Origin: Streptomyces ortus
GTDB lineage: Bacteria > Actinomycetota > Actinomycetes > Streptomycetales > Streptomycetaceae
Assembly: GCF_026341275.1 (NCBI RefSeq)
Contig: NZ_JAIFZO010000002.1
Location: 1-64,000 of the forward strand
DNA: 64,000 nt
Direction: 5' to 3'
How positions within the stretch are numbered: position 1 is the stretch's first letter; each line of letters begins with the position of its first letter. Below, in pieces: positions 50,064-58,492 of the stretch. The notes below the pieces were generated by a model that worked only from the letters and a program-made list of their open reading frames with translations, had not been told where the DNA came from and made no database searches. The translations under genes and the position numbers were made by a program.

Positions 50064-50175
50064 GTCATGTGCGGCGGGGCTAGTGCGTCCTGCGCACTCC
50101 GCCGCCGGCCGAACCCCGCCATCAAGGCGGGCCCGGTCGACGACGGGCAGCGCAGGCTGCGGTCGTGCAGGCAGG

Positions 50176-50721
50176 TCAGAGGGTGTACTCGTAGACCGCG
50201 CCCATGTCGGTCCTGCCTGCCTCGATCTCGCCCTGCAGCAGGAGCGCGATCCGCAGCGGCGTGCCGTCGCGGGCGGTCATCTCGTACGTCTGGACGGTGT
50301 CGCCCATCGCGGCGCAGTCCGCCAGAACGCCGTCTGCCTCATGACCGGCGATGCGCTCCCAGGGCTCCCGGTCGGCACGGTCGGCGGTGCAGCGGACGTC
50401 GTACTCGATGTCGTACACGGCAACGTCCGCAGCCGTTGAGGTCTGTGTGCCGGTGAACTCCCAGACCGTGCCGGCGTCCACACGCTCGCCGCCGGCGTTC
50501 AGGCTGTAGTCGGCCCACTCCGACAGGTCGTTCTCCACCTGCAGGACGACGCACAGCGGGTTGCCGTCCCGGTCGGTGGTGGCGTACTCGGTCAGCGTGT
50601 CGTCCAGGACGCGGGCCGCCGCCATCTGGCGTCGGCTCATCGTGTGGCTCTCGCACCGCACGAACTGCCTGGTGTTGAGGTCGTAGACGTTGACGACGTC
50701 CCTGACCAGCTTGATCGTCAT
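50176..50721 (-). CDS. Conserved protein with an internal duplication
   Basis: A 181-residue protein from ATG 50721 behind GGAGG. Two similar halves are visible: DDTLTEYATTDRDGNPLCVV ... DAGTVWEFTG, and GDTVQTYEMTARDGTPLRIA ... DMGAVYEYTL. This indicates a tandem repeat of a small beta domain. No membrane or catalytic motif is present. The function is unknown. Confidence 0.6.
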   Translation of the reverse strand: MTIKLVRDVVNVYDLNTRQFVRCESHTMSRRQMAAARVLDDTLTEYATTDRDGNPLCVVLQVENDLSEWADYSLNAGGERVDAGTVWEFTGTQTSTAADVAVYDIEYDVRCTADRADREPWERIAGHEADGVLADCAAMGDTVQTYEMTARDGTPLRIALLLQGEIEAGRTDMGAVYEYTL

Positions 50722-50830
50722 CGTGGTCCTCCGGATGTCGGGACTGGGATGTTTCCCAGTGCTCTCCACCGTCACCGGACCGCACAGGGCGGGCCGGTGA
50801 CGCCTGGGCAACACGGGGCGTCAGACAGGG

Positions 50831-51676
50831 CTACCGGCTGAGCTGCTCCTCTTGCACCGCAAGAAGCGTGATCGCGCTCATGAGGTCGGCGCGCTCCCAG
50901 TCGGTGAGCTGGGGTGCGTCGATCCTGGCCGGGTTGAGCGCCTTGATCAGCGCGGCCAGGGTGTCGCGGACGCGCTGGAGGTCGGCGTCGGCGACCGACT
51001 CGGAGGCGTTCTGCCACTGCTGCTCGTGCAGGAGGCGCAGGCCCCACGCGCGGCGGTCGTTGAAGTCCTCGTGGTCCATCTGCGCCTTGCGGCGGGTGGG
51101 GGCGAGGCGTTTGGTGTGCGCAGCGAGCTGGGCGAGGCGGCGGCCGTCCGCGCACCGGGATGTGAGGTCGACGGTGCGCAGGATGTTGCCCTTGTCGTCC
51201 TTGACGGAGCAGGTGGAACAGCCGCGGACGTGGGCTTCGTCCAGCTTGCGGGCCGTCTTGTCGTCGACGGTGCCGCCGACGATCTGCATGACGGCGGGAG
51301 TCGAACCAGTCTTCGGCTTGCGGATCACGCGGGTGGAGCGTCGTCCGTTCGTCTGGGTCAGGCCCTCTTCCAGCCGCTGGAACCACTGGTCGACGGTGAG
51401 GTTGACGGTGACCAGGCGGTGGCTGCCGGGGCAGCGGATCGGGTCGTCGGTGCCGGCCTTCTCCGTGTGGTGGGGGACCAGCTTGGGCCGCGAGCTGTGC
51501 GGCGTGCTGATCGGCACCCAGGTGCGGCAGGTGGGGCAGACCAGCGTGGAGTAGGCGAGGTCGACCTCGTGCGGCTTGAGGCTGGAGACGACCAGCGGCG
51601 GGAGGGTGCTGATGGCACGGGACCGGGCCCGGCGCGGACGCTTCTGAGCGGTGAGGTCACGGGTTCGCGTAAGCAT
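50831..51676 (-). CDS. Conserved plasmid protein with zinc-like motifs
   Basis: A 281-residue protein from ATG 51676 behind AAGGAG. N-terminal CPTCRTWVP and RCPGSHRLV, then RGCSTCSVKDDKGNI, give several cysteine pairs. The C-terminal half is helical (AQLAAHTKRLAPTRRKAQMD, RVRDTLAALIKALNPARID). Probably a nucleic-acid-associated plasmid protein; no family is named with confidence. Confidence 0.5.
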   Translation of the reverse strand: MLTRTRDLTAQKRPRRARSRAISTLPPLVVSSLKPHEVDLAYSTLVCPTCRTWVPISTPHSSRPKLVPHHTEKAGTDDPIRCPGSHRLVTVNLTVDQWFQRLEEGLTQTNGRRSTRVIRKPKTGSTPAVMQIVGGTVDDKTARKLDEAHVRGCSTCSVKDDKGNILRTVDLTSRCADGRRLAQLAAHTKRLAPTRRKAQMDHEDFNDRRAWGLRLLHEQQWQNASESVADADLQRVRDTLAALIKALNPARIDAPQLTDWERADLMSAITLLAVQEEQLSR

Positions 51677-51939
51677 GAGGGCTCCTTCTACGGAGTGACA
51701 GGGGTGCCTCGCAGGTGCTCTCTCCGCCCTCCAGGCCGCACGGCGAACCGGCGTCCTGACGGACAGACAACGCATCAGCGCTGCGACGTGCACACAGCAG
51801 TCCTGGTCCCGAGAGGAGTTAGAAGTGCCTCAGACTCCGGGGCCACCGAAGTGGCGACTACTGCGGTCGTGCTGGTAGGGGCCGAAGTTCCGGCTCCCTC
51901 ATCCGGCGCCGCCCACAGGGGCAGTTCCGGGTGGGGGAG

Positions 51940-51957
51940 CCGGGTCCGAAGACCCGG
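51940..51957. terminator. Terminator hairpin
   Basis: CCGGGTC pairs with GACCCGG around CGAA, directly beyond the stop of the gene at 51969 on the minus strand. The 290 bases from 51677 to 51968 hold only such hairpins and no gene. Confidence 0.6.
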
Positions 51958-51968
51958 CAAGGGGAAGG

Positions 51969-52358
51969 TCAGGCCGCGACGGGCAGGGCCGTGCCAGTGG
52001 CCGACCGGGCGATCTGTAGCTGCGCGGCGTAGGGAAGAAGGACATCCATCAGGCGCTCGCGCACAAAGCGGGCGAGGCCCGGGTCGGCGGCCGCGATGTC
52101 ACGGGCGGCGAGCATCCGGTTCTCCCGGGCCTCGATCGCCTCGATCGCCGCCTCCAGGTCCAGGCCCTCCAGCCTCTCGTGAGGCAGGAAGCCGGCCTCG
52201 TACATCGCCAGTGGCGTACCGAAGGCGACGTCCAGGTCGACCAGACCGGTGTCGCCGAAGTCCGGCAGCCCCACTTCGATCGCGTCCAGCAGGTCCTGTG
52301 TCTCAGCGTCAAGGTCCTCGGTGGCGAGGTTGGAGACGGGGCGGCGGGTGACGTTCAC
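51969..52358 (-). CDS. Conserved acidic helical protein
   Basis: A 129-residue protein from GTG 52358. It is acidic and helical (EDLDAETQDLLDAIEVGLPD, HERLEGLDLEAAIEAIEARE, FVRERLMDVLLPYAAQLQI). It is the first gene of the long minus-strand block, divergent from the UTRA/GntR genes. The family is unknown. Confidence 0.5.
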   Translation of the reverse strand: MNVTRRPVSNLATEDLDAETQDLLDAIEVGLPDFGDTGLVDLDVAFGTPLAMYEAGFLPHERLEGLDLEAAIEAIEARENRMLAARDIAAADPGLARFVRERLMDVLLPYAAQLQIARSATGTALPVAA

Positions 52359-52484
52359 GAGGTGGAGCTCCCTTCGGTAGGAGGTCCCGCAGAGGTGGGC
52401 CATGCGATTCGGGCAGATCAAGACAGGCGTCTTTAGGTAATCCGTCTCTCACGGGATGACTAAGTGAGACCATAAGCGCATGAG

Positions 52485-52495
52485 CCTTAAGGTGG
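52485..52495. promoter_or_regulatory. CCTTAAGG operator-like palindrome
   Basis: CCTTAAGGTGG lies about 85 bases before the UTRA gene. The TTAAG core, rare in this G+C-rich DNA, recurs twice before the gene at 54230. TCTCAC and GTGAGA (52445-52468) form a further dyad just upstream. Confidence 0.45.
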
Positions 52496-52578
52496 CAAGG
52501 TGTCGTGGGCGCCATGATGGCTCAAGCGTCAGGGGATTAGGGTTTGGAGAAGGTCTGGACGATCCAAGGGGATGAGTC

Positions 52579-53124
52579 GTGAGCAGCGACGATGCGTGGA
52601 TGGGCGAAGCGCAGCCGTACCTCGTGCCGCGCGGAGCAGGACAGGGCGACGCCTGGAGCGCCGAGGCGGCAGCACACGGCCGACGGGGCGGTCAGCGCCT
52701 TCTGGCAGTTCAGGAGGTAGAGGCGCCACAGCCAGTGCGTGACTTCTTCGGCATTCACACCAGCGAGATGGTCGTGGTTCGCCGTCGCCTGATCACACTG
52801 GACGACCGACCCGTCGAGCTTGCCGATTCGTACTACCCGGCGCACATCGCCCGAGGCACCCCGCTCGCGGACGCGAGAAGGATTCCAGGTGGCGCAGTAA
52901 CGCTGCTCGCCAAACTGGGCTTCACCCCTGAAAGCGAACCCCTTGAAGACGTTGCAGCGTCCACTGCGACTGCTCGCGAGCGTGAGGAGCTCGACCTGCC
53001 GGCACGCACACCCGTACTGGTCTTGACCCGATTCACCATGTCCACCACCGGCACGCCGATGGAAGTCAGCGTCATGACCATGACGCGGCACCTGCAGTAC
53101 CGACAGAGGAAGCAGGCCAGCTGA
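52579..53124 (+). CDS. UTRA ligand-binding protein without a DNA-binding domain
   Basis: A 181-residue protein from GTG 52579 after AAGGGGA. It is a UTRA (GntR/HutC effector) fold: MVVVRRRLITLDDRPVELAD, SYYPAHIARGTPL, then LPARTPVLVLTRFTMSTTGT. In place of the expected winged helix it has only about 50 unstructured residues. It lies three bases before a complete GntR gene with a similar UTRA part, so it may dimerise with or titrate that regulator, or be a degenerate duplicate. Confidence 0.65.
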   Translation: MSSDDAWMGEAQPYLVPRGAGQGDAWSAEAAAHGRRGGQRLLAVQEVEAPQPVRDFFGIHTSEMVVVRRRLITLDDRPVELADSYYPAHIARGTPLADARRIPGGAVTLLAKLGFTPESEPLEDVAASTATAREREELDLPARTPVLVLTRFTMSTTGTPMEVSVMTMTRHLQYRQRKQAS

Positions 53125-53127
53125 CCC

Positions 53128-53892
53128 ATGGCGAGAGCATTTGACGATAAGCGGTCGGCTCACCAGAAGATCGCTGCAGGCTTGCGCCGCCAGATCACCC
53201 GAGGGGATCTGGCTCCCGGAGCGCAACTGCCGTCGACCCCTGCCTTGATGGAGCAGTATGGCGTCGCGGGTACCACTGTGCAGAAGGCTCTCCTGATGCT
53301 GAAGGAGGAAGAGCTCCTGGTCGGCCAACCCGGCAGGGGCGTGTTCGTCAAGGGCAGTACCCAGCAGGCCATCTCGCCGGCGGTGTACATGCCGCCCGCC
53401 GCCACCGGAGAGCCCTACCGATGGATCAGTGAGGCCGCAAAGCGCTCGCAGCGAGGTTCGTCCAAGCTGATGGACGTAGCTGTGGTCACCCCACCAAGTG
53501 AAGTCGCTCAGGCGCTCGGGCTGGAGCAAGACGAGCGTGCCCTTCTGCGTAAACAGGTGCTGCTCCTGGACGAGGAACCCACCGAGCTCACGCGGTCGTA
53601 CTACCCTCTTGGGCTGGCTGAAGGTACGGCGATGATGGAGCGCCGGAAGATCCGTGGGGGCACCCCTACGCTTCTGAGCGAACTGGGTTATCCGCCGCGC
53701 GAGTTCATCGACGAGGTTTCCTCGGAGATCCCCACAGAGGACGAGGTGGTGGCCCTCCAGCTCCCCAAGGACATGCCGGTGCTGTTGACGTTCCGTGTCG
53801 TCTACTCGGATAACGACCGCCCGATCGAAGTGTCCCTTCTTGCGAAAGCTGCGCATCGCTATCGCATGAGGTACCGGCTCAACGTCGTGTGA
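53128..53892 (+). CDS. GntR/HutC-family transcriptional regulator
   Basis: A 254-residue regulator from ATG 53128. The N-terminal winged helix is typical (KIAAGLRRQITRGDLAPGAQ, TPALMEQYGVAGTTVQKALL), followed by a linker and a UTRA domain (ERALLRKQVLLLDEEPTELT, PKDMPVLLTFRVVYSDNDRP). KorSA-like GntR proteins of Streptomyces plasmids repress transfer or replication genes. Likely targets here are the TTAAG dyads at 52485 and 53948-53973. Confidence 0.82.
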   Translation: MARAFDDKRSAHQKIAAGLRRQITRGDLAPGAQLPSTPALMEQYGVAGTTVQKALLMLKEEELLVGQPGRGVFVKGSTQQAISPAVYMPPAATGEPYRWISEAAKRSQRGSSKLMDVAVVTPPSEVAQALGLEQDERALLRKQVLLLDEEPTELTRSYYPLGLAEGTAMMERRKIRGGTPTLLSELGYPPREFIDEVSSEIPTEDEVVALQLPKDMPVLLTFRVVYSDNDRPIEVSLLAKAAHRYRMRYRLNVV

Positions 53893-53947
53893 TGTCGCAT
53901 CCCAAGCGTCCCAAGCCTCAAGGCTGGGGCACCTTTCCATCACTCCC

Positions 53948-53973
53948 CCCTTAAGCGGAACCCACTTAAGGTG
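53948..53973. promoter_or_regulatory. Paired TTAAG operator-like sites
   Basis: CCCTTAAGCGG (53948-53958) and CACTTAAGGTG (53963-53973) lie with centres 15 bp apart, 55 bases after the GntR stop and 260 before the gene at 54230. The second shares CTTAAGGTG with the site before the UTRA gene. Confidence 0.5.
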
Positions 53974-54229
53974 ATACTTTGATCGAGCGCGAGCCGGCCC
54001 TTGGCCGTCTGACTGTCGGCGTAAGGGACGGTGACCACGACCGTCGTAGACCTCAACACCCACGTCTCTGCACCCCTTCGACTACTGCAACTTGTGGGCC
54101 CCATCACACTGGCGACGAAGGAAACGGAACATCACAGCAGTTTGTCGAAGCCTGTGCACGGCCTCGTTCACACGTTTTCAACATCCGCATACACACGGGT
54201 TTTTGGGCTCCGGCCATAGGGTCCGGGCC

Positions 54230-55264
54230 ATGGGAAATACGGAGGTCACCGGCGTGGGGAGACACCTGGGGTGGAGGCCCGAGCGGCTGCACGAGCAGCG
54301 AGAGTCGCACGGGTTGACGCTGGAGCAGGCTGGCGAGCGGCTGCGGGCGGTTGCTGAGCAGGCCAAGCTGAAGGGAATCCCGGCGGCAAATCCTCAGACC
54401 TTGTGGCAACACGAGCAAGGCGAGGTCTACCCGGGCCCGCACTACCGCCGCGCCTACTGCCTCCTCTACCGGGCCACCGAGCCTGACTTGGGTTTCCGGA
54501 ACGCTCTGCCCGATGAAGAGACGTCGTTCAAGCTCACGCCGGTGAAAGACAGTCTCAACGGCGCGCACGTCCTGGCTGTCGAACGAGCCATCCATCGCAT
54601 CTCCCCCGGCAGTACAGACGCCGGGCATATCGCTCTCCAGCAGCGCATCATCGACGCCTGGAAGCGCAGGCACACTGGGGGCGATCCGCACCGCCCCGTA
54701 CTGATCCTGGTTGGCGGCTACGCCGGGAGCGGCAAAACCGAGCTAGCGAGGTTCTTCGTCCAGCTCACCGGCTGGCCGCTGCTCGATAAGGACCCGCTCA
54801 CCAGGCCACTGGTGGAACAGCTCCTGGTCGCGCTTGGCGGCGACCCGAACGATCGGCACACCGCGCTCTACCGGGAAAAGGTCCGGCCCGTGGAGTACGA
54901 CTGCCTGATGCAGTCGGCCATGGCCAACATCAAGTGCGGCATCTCCACGGTATTGAGCGCCCCGTTCATCTCCGAGATGACTGACTCGGACTGGATGCAG
55001 CGCCTGGCCAACCGTGCGGGCGCGATGGGTGTGGACGTCTTCCCGGTGTGGGTCCGCTGCGATGAGGAGTCGATGCGGGAGTACATCACCTTCCGCTCCG
55101 CGGCCCGGGACGCGTGGAAGCTCCAGCGCTGGGACGAGTACATGGCCACGATCGACCTGGAGCTCCGCCCGGCAGTCCCGCATCTGGTCGTGGACAACCG
55201 GCTGGGGACCGCCGTGAGCCTCGCGGACCAGGCCCGGCAGGCGATGGGGGCGATGTACGCGTGA
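54230..55264 (+). CDS. HTH-P-loop (zeta-toxin/AAA-like kinase) fusion protein
   Basis: A 344-residue protein from ATG 54230. Residues of about 10-90 (RPERLHEQRESHGLTLEQAG ... TLWQHEQGEVYPGPHYRRAY) form a Cro/XRE-type helix-turn-helix. From 155 on comes a P-loop NTPase, with Walker A at 163-170 (GYAGSGKT) and downstream LLDKDPLTRPLVEQLLVAL, resembling zeta-toxin or small-molecule kinases. The fusion suggests a nucleotide-controlled regulator or a kinase under its own control. Its stop overlaps the next gene (GTGA). Confidence 0.65.
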   Translation: MGNTEVTGVGRHLGWRPERLHEQRESHGLTLEQAGERLRAVAEQAKLKGIPAANPQTLWQHEQGEVYPGPHYRRAYCLLYRATEPDLGFRNALPDEETSFKLTPVKDSLNGAHVLAVERAIHRISPGSTDAGHIALQQRIIDAWKRRHTGGDPHRPVLILVGGYAGSGKTELARFFVQLTGWPLLDKDPLTRPLVEQLLVALGGDPNDRHTALYREKVRPVEYDCLMQSAMANIKCGISTVLSAPFISEMTDSDWMQRLANRAGAMGVDVFPVWVRCDEESMREYITFRSAARDAWKLQRWDEYMATIDLELRPAVPHLVVDNRLGTAVSLADQARQAMGAMYA

Positions 55265-55830
55265 ACCCGAAGCCGGGCGTGGTCCTGTACGGTCCGCCAG
55301 CCTCGGGCAAGGACACCGTCACTGCCGCGCTCAGCGGACTCGACTCCAGGTACGTGCAGTTTGCGCGGCTCAAGGTCGGGACGGGCAAGTCTGACGGCTA
55401 CCGGATGGGCACGGCGGAGCAGCTGCGGAAGCTGGAGGCCGCAGGCGACGTCGTCTACGCGAACGCGCGGTACGGCAACACGTACGCGATCGACCGGCCC
55501 GGCGTCGACGCCGCGTTCGCGGCCGGGGTGCCCGTGGTGCACCTTGGGCAGGTCGACGGCATCCGAGCGCTGATCGACGGCTATCAGGCCGACTGGTCGG
55601 TGGTGCTGCTGTGGTGCCCGCGTGAGGTGACCGAGCAGCGATCGGCGGGGCGAGGCGACAGCGACACCGCGGCACGTCTGGCGGCGTGGGACACGACTCG
55701 CGAGGACCTGGACGCGCACCCAGGCGCGGTCTGGGACCTGACCGTGGACACCACGGTGTCGGCGCCGCCCGACGCGGCACGGCTCATCAACCAGCTGCTG
55801 GCGCAGCGGGCAGGAGCGGCGACGGGATGA
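55261..55830 (+). CDS. Small P-loop kinase (guanylate-kinase-like)
   Basis: A 189-residue protein from GTG 55261 in the GTGA overlap. Walker A is at residues 11-19 (GPPASGKDT), followed by a substrate-loop-like RLKVGTGKSDGYRM, VVYANARYGNTYAIDRPGVD and VVLLWCPREVTEQRSAGRGD. This is the layout of guanylate or related nucleoside-monophosphate kinases, though the substrate is open. It converges with the DUF1932 gene, with eight bases between stops. Confidence 0.6.
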   Translation: MNPKPGVVLYGPPASGKDTVTAALSGLDSRYVQFARLKVGTGKSDGYRMGTAEQLRKLEAAGDVVYANARYGNTYAIDRPGVDAAFAAGVPVVHLGQVDGIRALIDGYQADWSVVLLWCPREVTEQRSAGRGDSDTAARLAAWDTTREDLDAHPGAVWDLTVDTTVSAPPDAARLINQLLAQRAGAATG

Positions 55831-55837
55831 GCGCGGG

Positions 55838-56677
55838 CTACGGCTGGGCGAGTCGGTCCAAGGCGCCGGTGAGCGTGAGCTCGCTGTCGTCCTTGACGTC
55901 GTTCCATCGTGCCAGCGTGGACGCGGCCGCGCGCAGCATCTCCGGTGGAAGGCCGGCGGCCGCAAGGGTGTCGGCGGCTTCCTCCAGCTCGGGGCCCCAG
56001 CGCCATGCCCGGGCCGCGGCCTTGGCGACGTACTGCGACTCGGACAGGTACGAGTCGGTGCGCCTCGATGCGATCTCTATGAGCTCCTGGTCGACGCCGT
56101 GCTCTCGAGCCATGCCGACCGCGAGCGCCACCAGCACCCGCGATGTCTTCTGGAAACTGGCGTACGACAGCTTCAGTGCGGACGCCTTCCCGACCTCCGT
56201 GCCTAGCACCGCTGTTCGTACGGCGGTGCCCGCGAACAGCGCCTCGATGCGCTCGGACGCGACGGCCGGGCCGGACAGGTACAAGGTGGGCGTCTTGCCG
56301 CGGATCGGCGGGGAGCCGACGACACCGCCGTCCACGACGGTCGTGCCGTGTTCGAGCAGCGCAACGATCCGCTTCGCTCGCTCGGGATTGATGGCGTTCG
56401 CCTCTACGTACACTCCGGCGAAGCGGTGCTCCGAGACGTCACGGGCCAGGTCCTCAGCAGCGGCCGGCGGGCAGAGGCTGATGACGATGTCGCTGCGGTC
56501 CAGCAGCTCGGACAGCGTCGCCACGGGCGTCAGGCCGAACTTTGCGGCGCGCTCCGCGGACGCGGTGCTGCGCCCGTTCTCACACCACAGGACCGCGGTC
56601 GCGTTGGCTGCGGCGCAGGCGGCGACGGCGGCGCCCATGCTGCCCGGGTGGAGGATGCCGACGGTCGGCTGGTCCAC
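55838..56677 (-). CDS. NAD(P)-dependent dehydrogenase with DUF1932-type C-terminal domain
   Basis: A 279-residue protein from GTG 56677. The N-terminal Rossmann fold has VGILHPGSMGAAVAA with the GxxxxGxMG nucleotide site, then IVISLCPPAAAEDLARDVSE and VDGGVVGSPPIRGKTPTLYL. The C-terminal helical part (GKASALKLSYASFQKTSRVL) is the 6-phosphogluconate-dehydrogenase-like DUF1932 domain, with the conserved lysine in KLSYAS. The substrate is unknown. It starts four bases after the HAD gene ends, so the two form an operon. Confidence 0.78.
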   Translation of the reverse strand: MDQPTVGILHPGSMGAAVAACAAANATAVLWCENGRSTASAERAAKFGLTPVATLSELLDRSDIVISLCPPAAAEDLARDVSEHRFAGVYVEANAINPERAKRIVALLEHGTTVVDGGVVGSPPIRGKTPTLYLSGPAVASERIEALFAGTAVRTAVLGTEVGKASALKLSYASFQKTSRVLVALAVGMAREHGVDQELIEIASRRTDSYLSESQYVAKAAARAWRWGPELEEAADTLAAAGLPPEMLRAAASTLARWNDVKDDSELTLTGALDRLAQP

Positions 56678-56681
56678 GGTG

Positions 56682-57329
56682 CTACTCCGTCTCGTTGAGC
56701 AGAATGGTGATGGCGTCGTTGACGTCGTCGACGACGTGGTGCGGGGCGGCGAGTTCGTCGGGCCAGGGGCGGCCGCGCAGCCAGATGGTGCCCAGGCCAG
56801 CCCGCTGGCCACCGCCGATGTCCCCGGCCGGGTTGTCGCCGACCATCCAGCCACCGTCTGCGAGGCTGACGCCGCATCGGGTGGCCGCGAGTTCGAAGAG
56901 GCGCCGGTCTGGCTTTCGGATCTCCAGGTCGCCGGAGACCGCGATGCCGTCGACCATTCCGGCAAGGCCGGTCCTGGCGAGTTTGGTGCGCTGGATGTCG
57001 CCGGCCCCGTTGGTGATGACGCCGATCGTCCATGCGGCCGCGCGAAGGCGTGCCAAGCCCGTGAGTACCTCCGGGCGGCAGGTGACGGCGGCCGCTATGA
57101 GGTCGACGTACTCCTGCCACAACTGCGGGGCGGACTCGGCAATGTCGAAGACGTCGCGCAGCCGGACGAAGTCTTCGGGATTCGCTCGGTCGACCAGCGC
57201 TGCGCGCAGCCACTGCTCGGTGGGGGTGTTGAAGTCGTGCGCGCGGCAAAGTTCAGTAAGAGCGTCTTCGACAGCGGTCTGCCGGTCGACGAGTGTGCCG
57301 TCCAGGTCGAAGAGGGCAAGTCGGGTCAC
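56682..57329 (-). CDS. HAD-superfamily hydrolase
   Basis: A 215-residue phosphatase-like protein, probably from GTG 57329. Motif I is DLDGT at residues 8-12 (both aspartates present), motif II is ITNGAG, motif III is RKPDRRLFELAA and motif IV is GWMVGDNPAGDIGG, all intact. The cap is helical and inserted after motif I. It probably hydrolyses a sugar or nucleotide phosphate, perhaps a product of the partner dehydrogenase. Confidence 0.8.
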   Translation of the reverse strand: MTRLALFDLDGTLVDRQTAVEDALTELCRAHDFNTPTEQWLRAALVDRANPEDFVRLRDVFDIAESAPQLWQEYVDLIAAAVTCRPEVLTGLARLRAAAWTIGVITNGAGDIQRTKLARTGLAGMVDGIAVSGDLEIRKPDRRLFELAATRCGVSLADGGWMVGDNPAGDIGGGQRAGLGTIWLRGRPWPDELAAPHHVVDDVNDAITILLNETE

Positions 57330-57645
57330 GGGCAGGAACCGTACCGGGTTTTCCGGACGGGTGATCGCTGGCACGTTCCGCCAGGCGGGCGTCGCGATCA
57401 GGTTGTTTCCCGCCCGGTGGAATTCGCGGAGATTTTCGCGCAAATCGCTTGGATCACGGGCCGATTCCTGCTCGGATCAATGGTACGTGTGGCGCAGTTG
57501 ATGCGTGTGGGGTGCGAATTCGGCGGGAGGTGCGGGTCGTGAGGGGCCGTCAGTGGTTGTCCAGCTTTGCGACACGTTTCGCCCGGGGCCGTGTTGGGTT
57601 CGGCGGGGCCGGTACAGTGACCCCCAGCGTTGATCAAAAAGAAAA
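57330..57645. other. Upstream region of the HAD/DUF1932 operon
   Basis: No gene with a recognised start is seen. The interval should carry the minus-strand promoter of the HAD gene, but no clear promoter hexamers were found. Confidence 0.35.
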
Positions 57646-57687
57646 GTGGCCCCGTCGACCGGCCTTGGACAAGCCGGGAGGGGCCAC
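57635..57687 (-). terminator. Minus-strand intrinsic terminator with U-tract
   Basis: Read on the minus strand, GTGGCCCC (57680-57687) and GGGGCCAC (57646-57653) enclose an inner hairpin (CCGGCTT with AAGGCCGG) and are followed by TTTTCTTTTTG. This is a textbook intrinsic terminator, rare in Streptomyces. It would stop a minus-strand transcript coming from the replication-origin side, where no minus-strand gene is established. Confidence 0.6.
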
Positions 57688-57760
57688 GTGGCCGAAGGAC
57701 CTTGTGAGAGGGGTCCTGGGGCCTGCCGAGCACCCTTTTCGCGAGAAGGAAGGTGCCGAC

Positions 57761-57910
57761 GTGATGAGGGTACCCGTACCCGTCACCCGACACACAGCAC
57801 CCCGCCGTGGGGGCAGCAGCCATGCCGGTTGCTGGTCCTTCGACGGGGCGTTCGTGATGTCCGCGCGCATCCTGGTCCGCCCCTCGGCTGAAGGGGTCGG
57901 GATGACGTAG
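57761..57910 (+). CDS. Possible 49-residue leader peptide
   Basis: GTG 57761 (or ATG 57764) follows GAAGGAAGG by seven bases and opens a 49-codon frame (MMRVPVPVTRHTAPRRGGSS ... ARILVRPSAEGVGMT). Coding bias is modest, and the opposite strand is also open here, so this could be leader sequence rather than a gene. Confidence 0.3.
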   Translation: MMRVPVPVTRHTAPRRGGSSHAGCWSFDGAFVMSARILVRPSAEGVGMT

Positions 57911-58117
57911 GTCTTCGGGGGCGGCGCCTGCATCGCAGGACTTCTGGCCGCCCCGGGCCGACTGGCCCTTGGTGATTGCCCGTCACCAGGTCCAGCGCCC
58001 ATCTGCTCTCCGTGAGGTTTGCCGACCTCTTGGAGGAGCTGCCCGCCCCGGCGCCAACCGGCTGCGAGCGGTTCAACTCTCGGTTCTGCCTGAACCTAAA
58101 ACACCCCGAAGTGGGGC

Positions 58118-58433
58118 TTCTGCACGACCACCTTCAAAGAAGGAGGACGTCGTCATTCTGCACGACCATCCGGGCTTTCGCCAGCCCGCTTATGCCTGTT
58201 TCATGCGCTTTTGCACGTCCGTGACCACCCGTCTCGCGCAATGTCACAGCCCGTTTTGCCTGGTACGTCCCGCTGTTCGGAACGTCCTGCCGATCTGGCG
58301 CCTGTCCACTGTCACACCGGACTCGATCGCGACACCTGTAGCAGGTGTGCACCCCTTCATCCCGCCTCCCGTCGGCCCCGCGGGCGATCCTGTTGTCCAC
58401 AGGCCTGCTGCCGCTCTCCGGAATCTGTCCACA
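58118..58433. other. Putative replication origin: DnaA boxes, direct repeats and a palindrome
   Basis: TTGTCCACA at 58393-58401 is the exact Streptomyces DnaA-box consensus, and CTGTCCACA at 58425-58433 and CTGTCCACT at 58302-58310 are close matches. TTCTGCACGACCA occurs twice (58118-58130 and 58156-58168) as 13-bp direct repeats. ACACCTG and CAGGTGT around TAG form a palindrome (58332-58348). All lie directly upstream of the large winged-helix gene at 58493, so this is the best origin candidate of the window. Confidence 0.6.
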
Positions 58434-58492
58434 GGTGACCTGGTCCAGGGTCACCGGATGAATCATGTTCTGGCATTTTTCCGGGTGGGCCG

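Noticed and set aside
57634..58002. A 122-codon minus-strand frame ending at the U-tract terminator
   Set aside because: The end of the frame is made from the terminator stem itself and the composition is odd, so I do not call it a gene; a transcript there remains possible.
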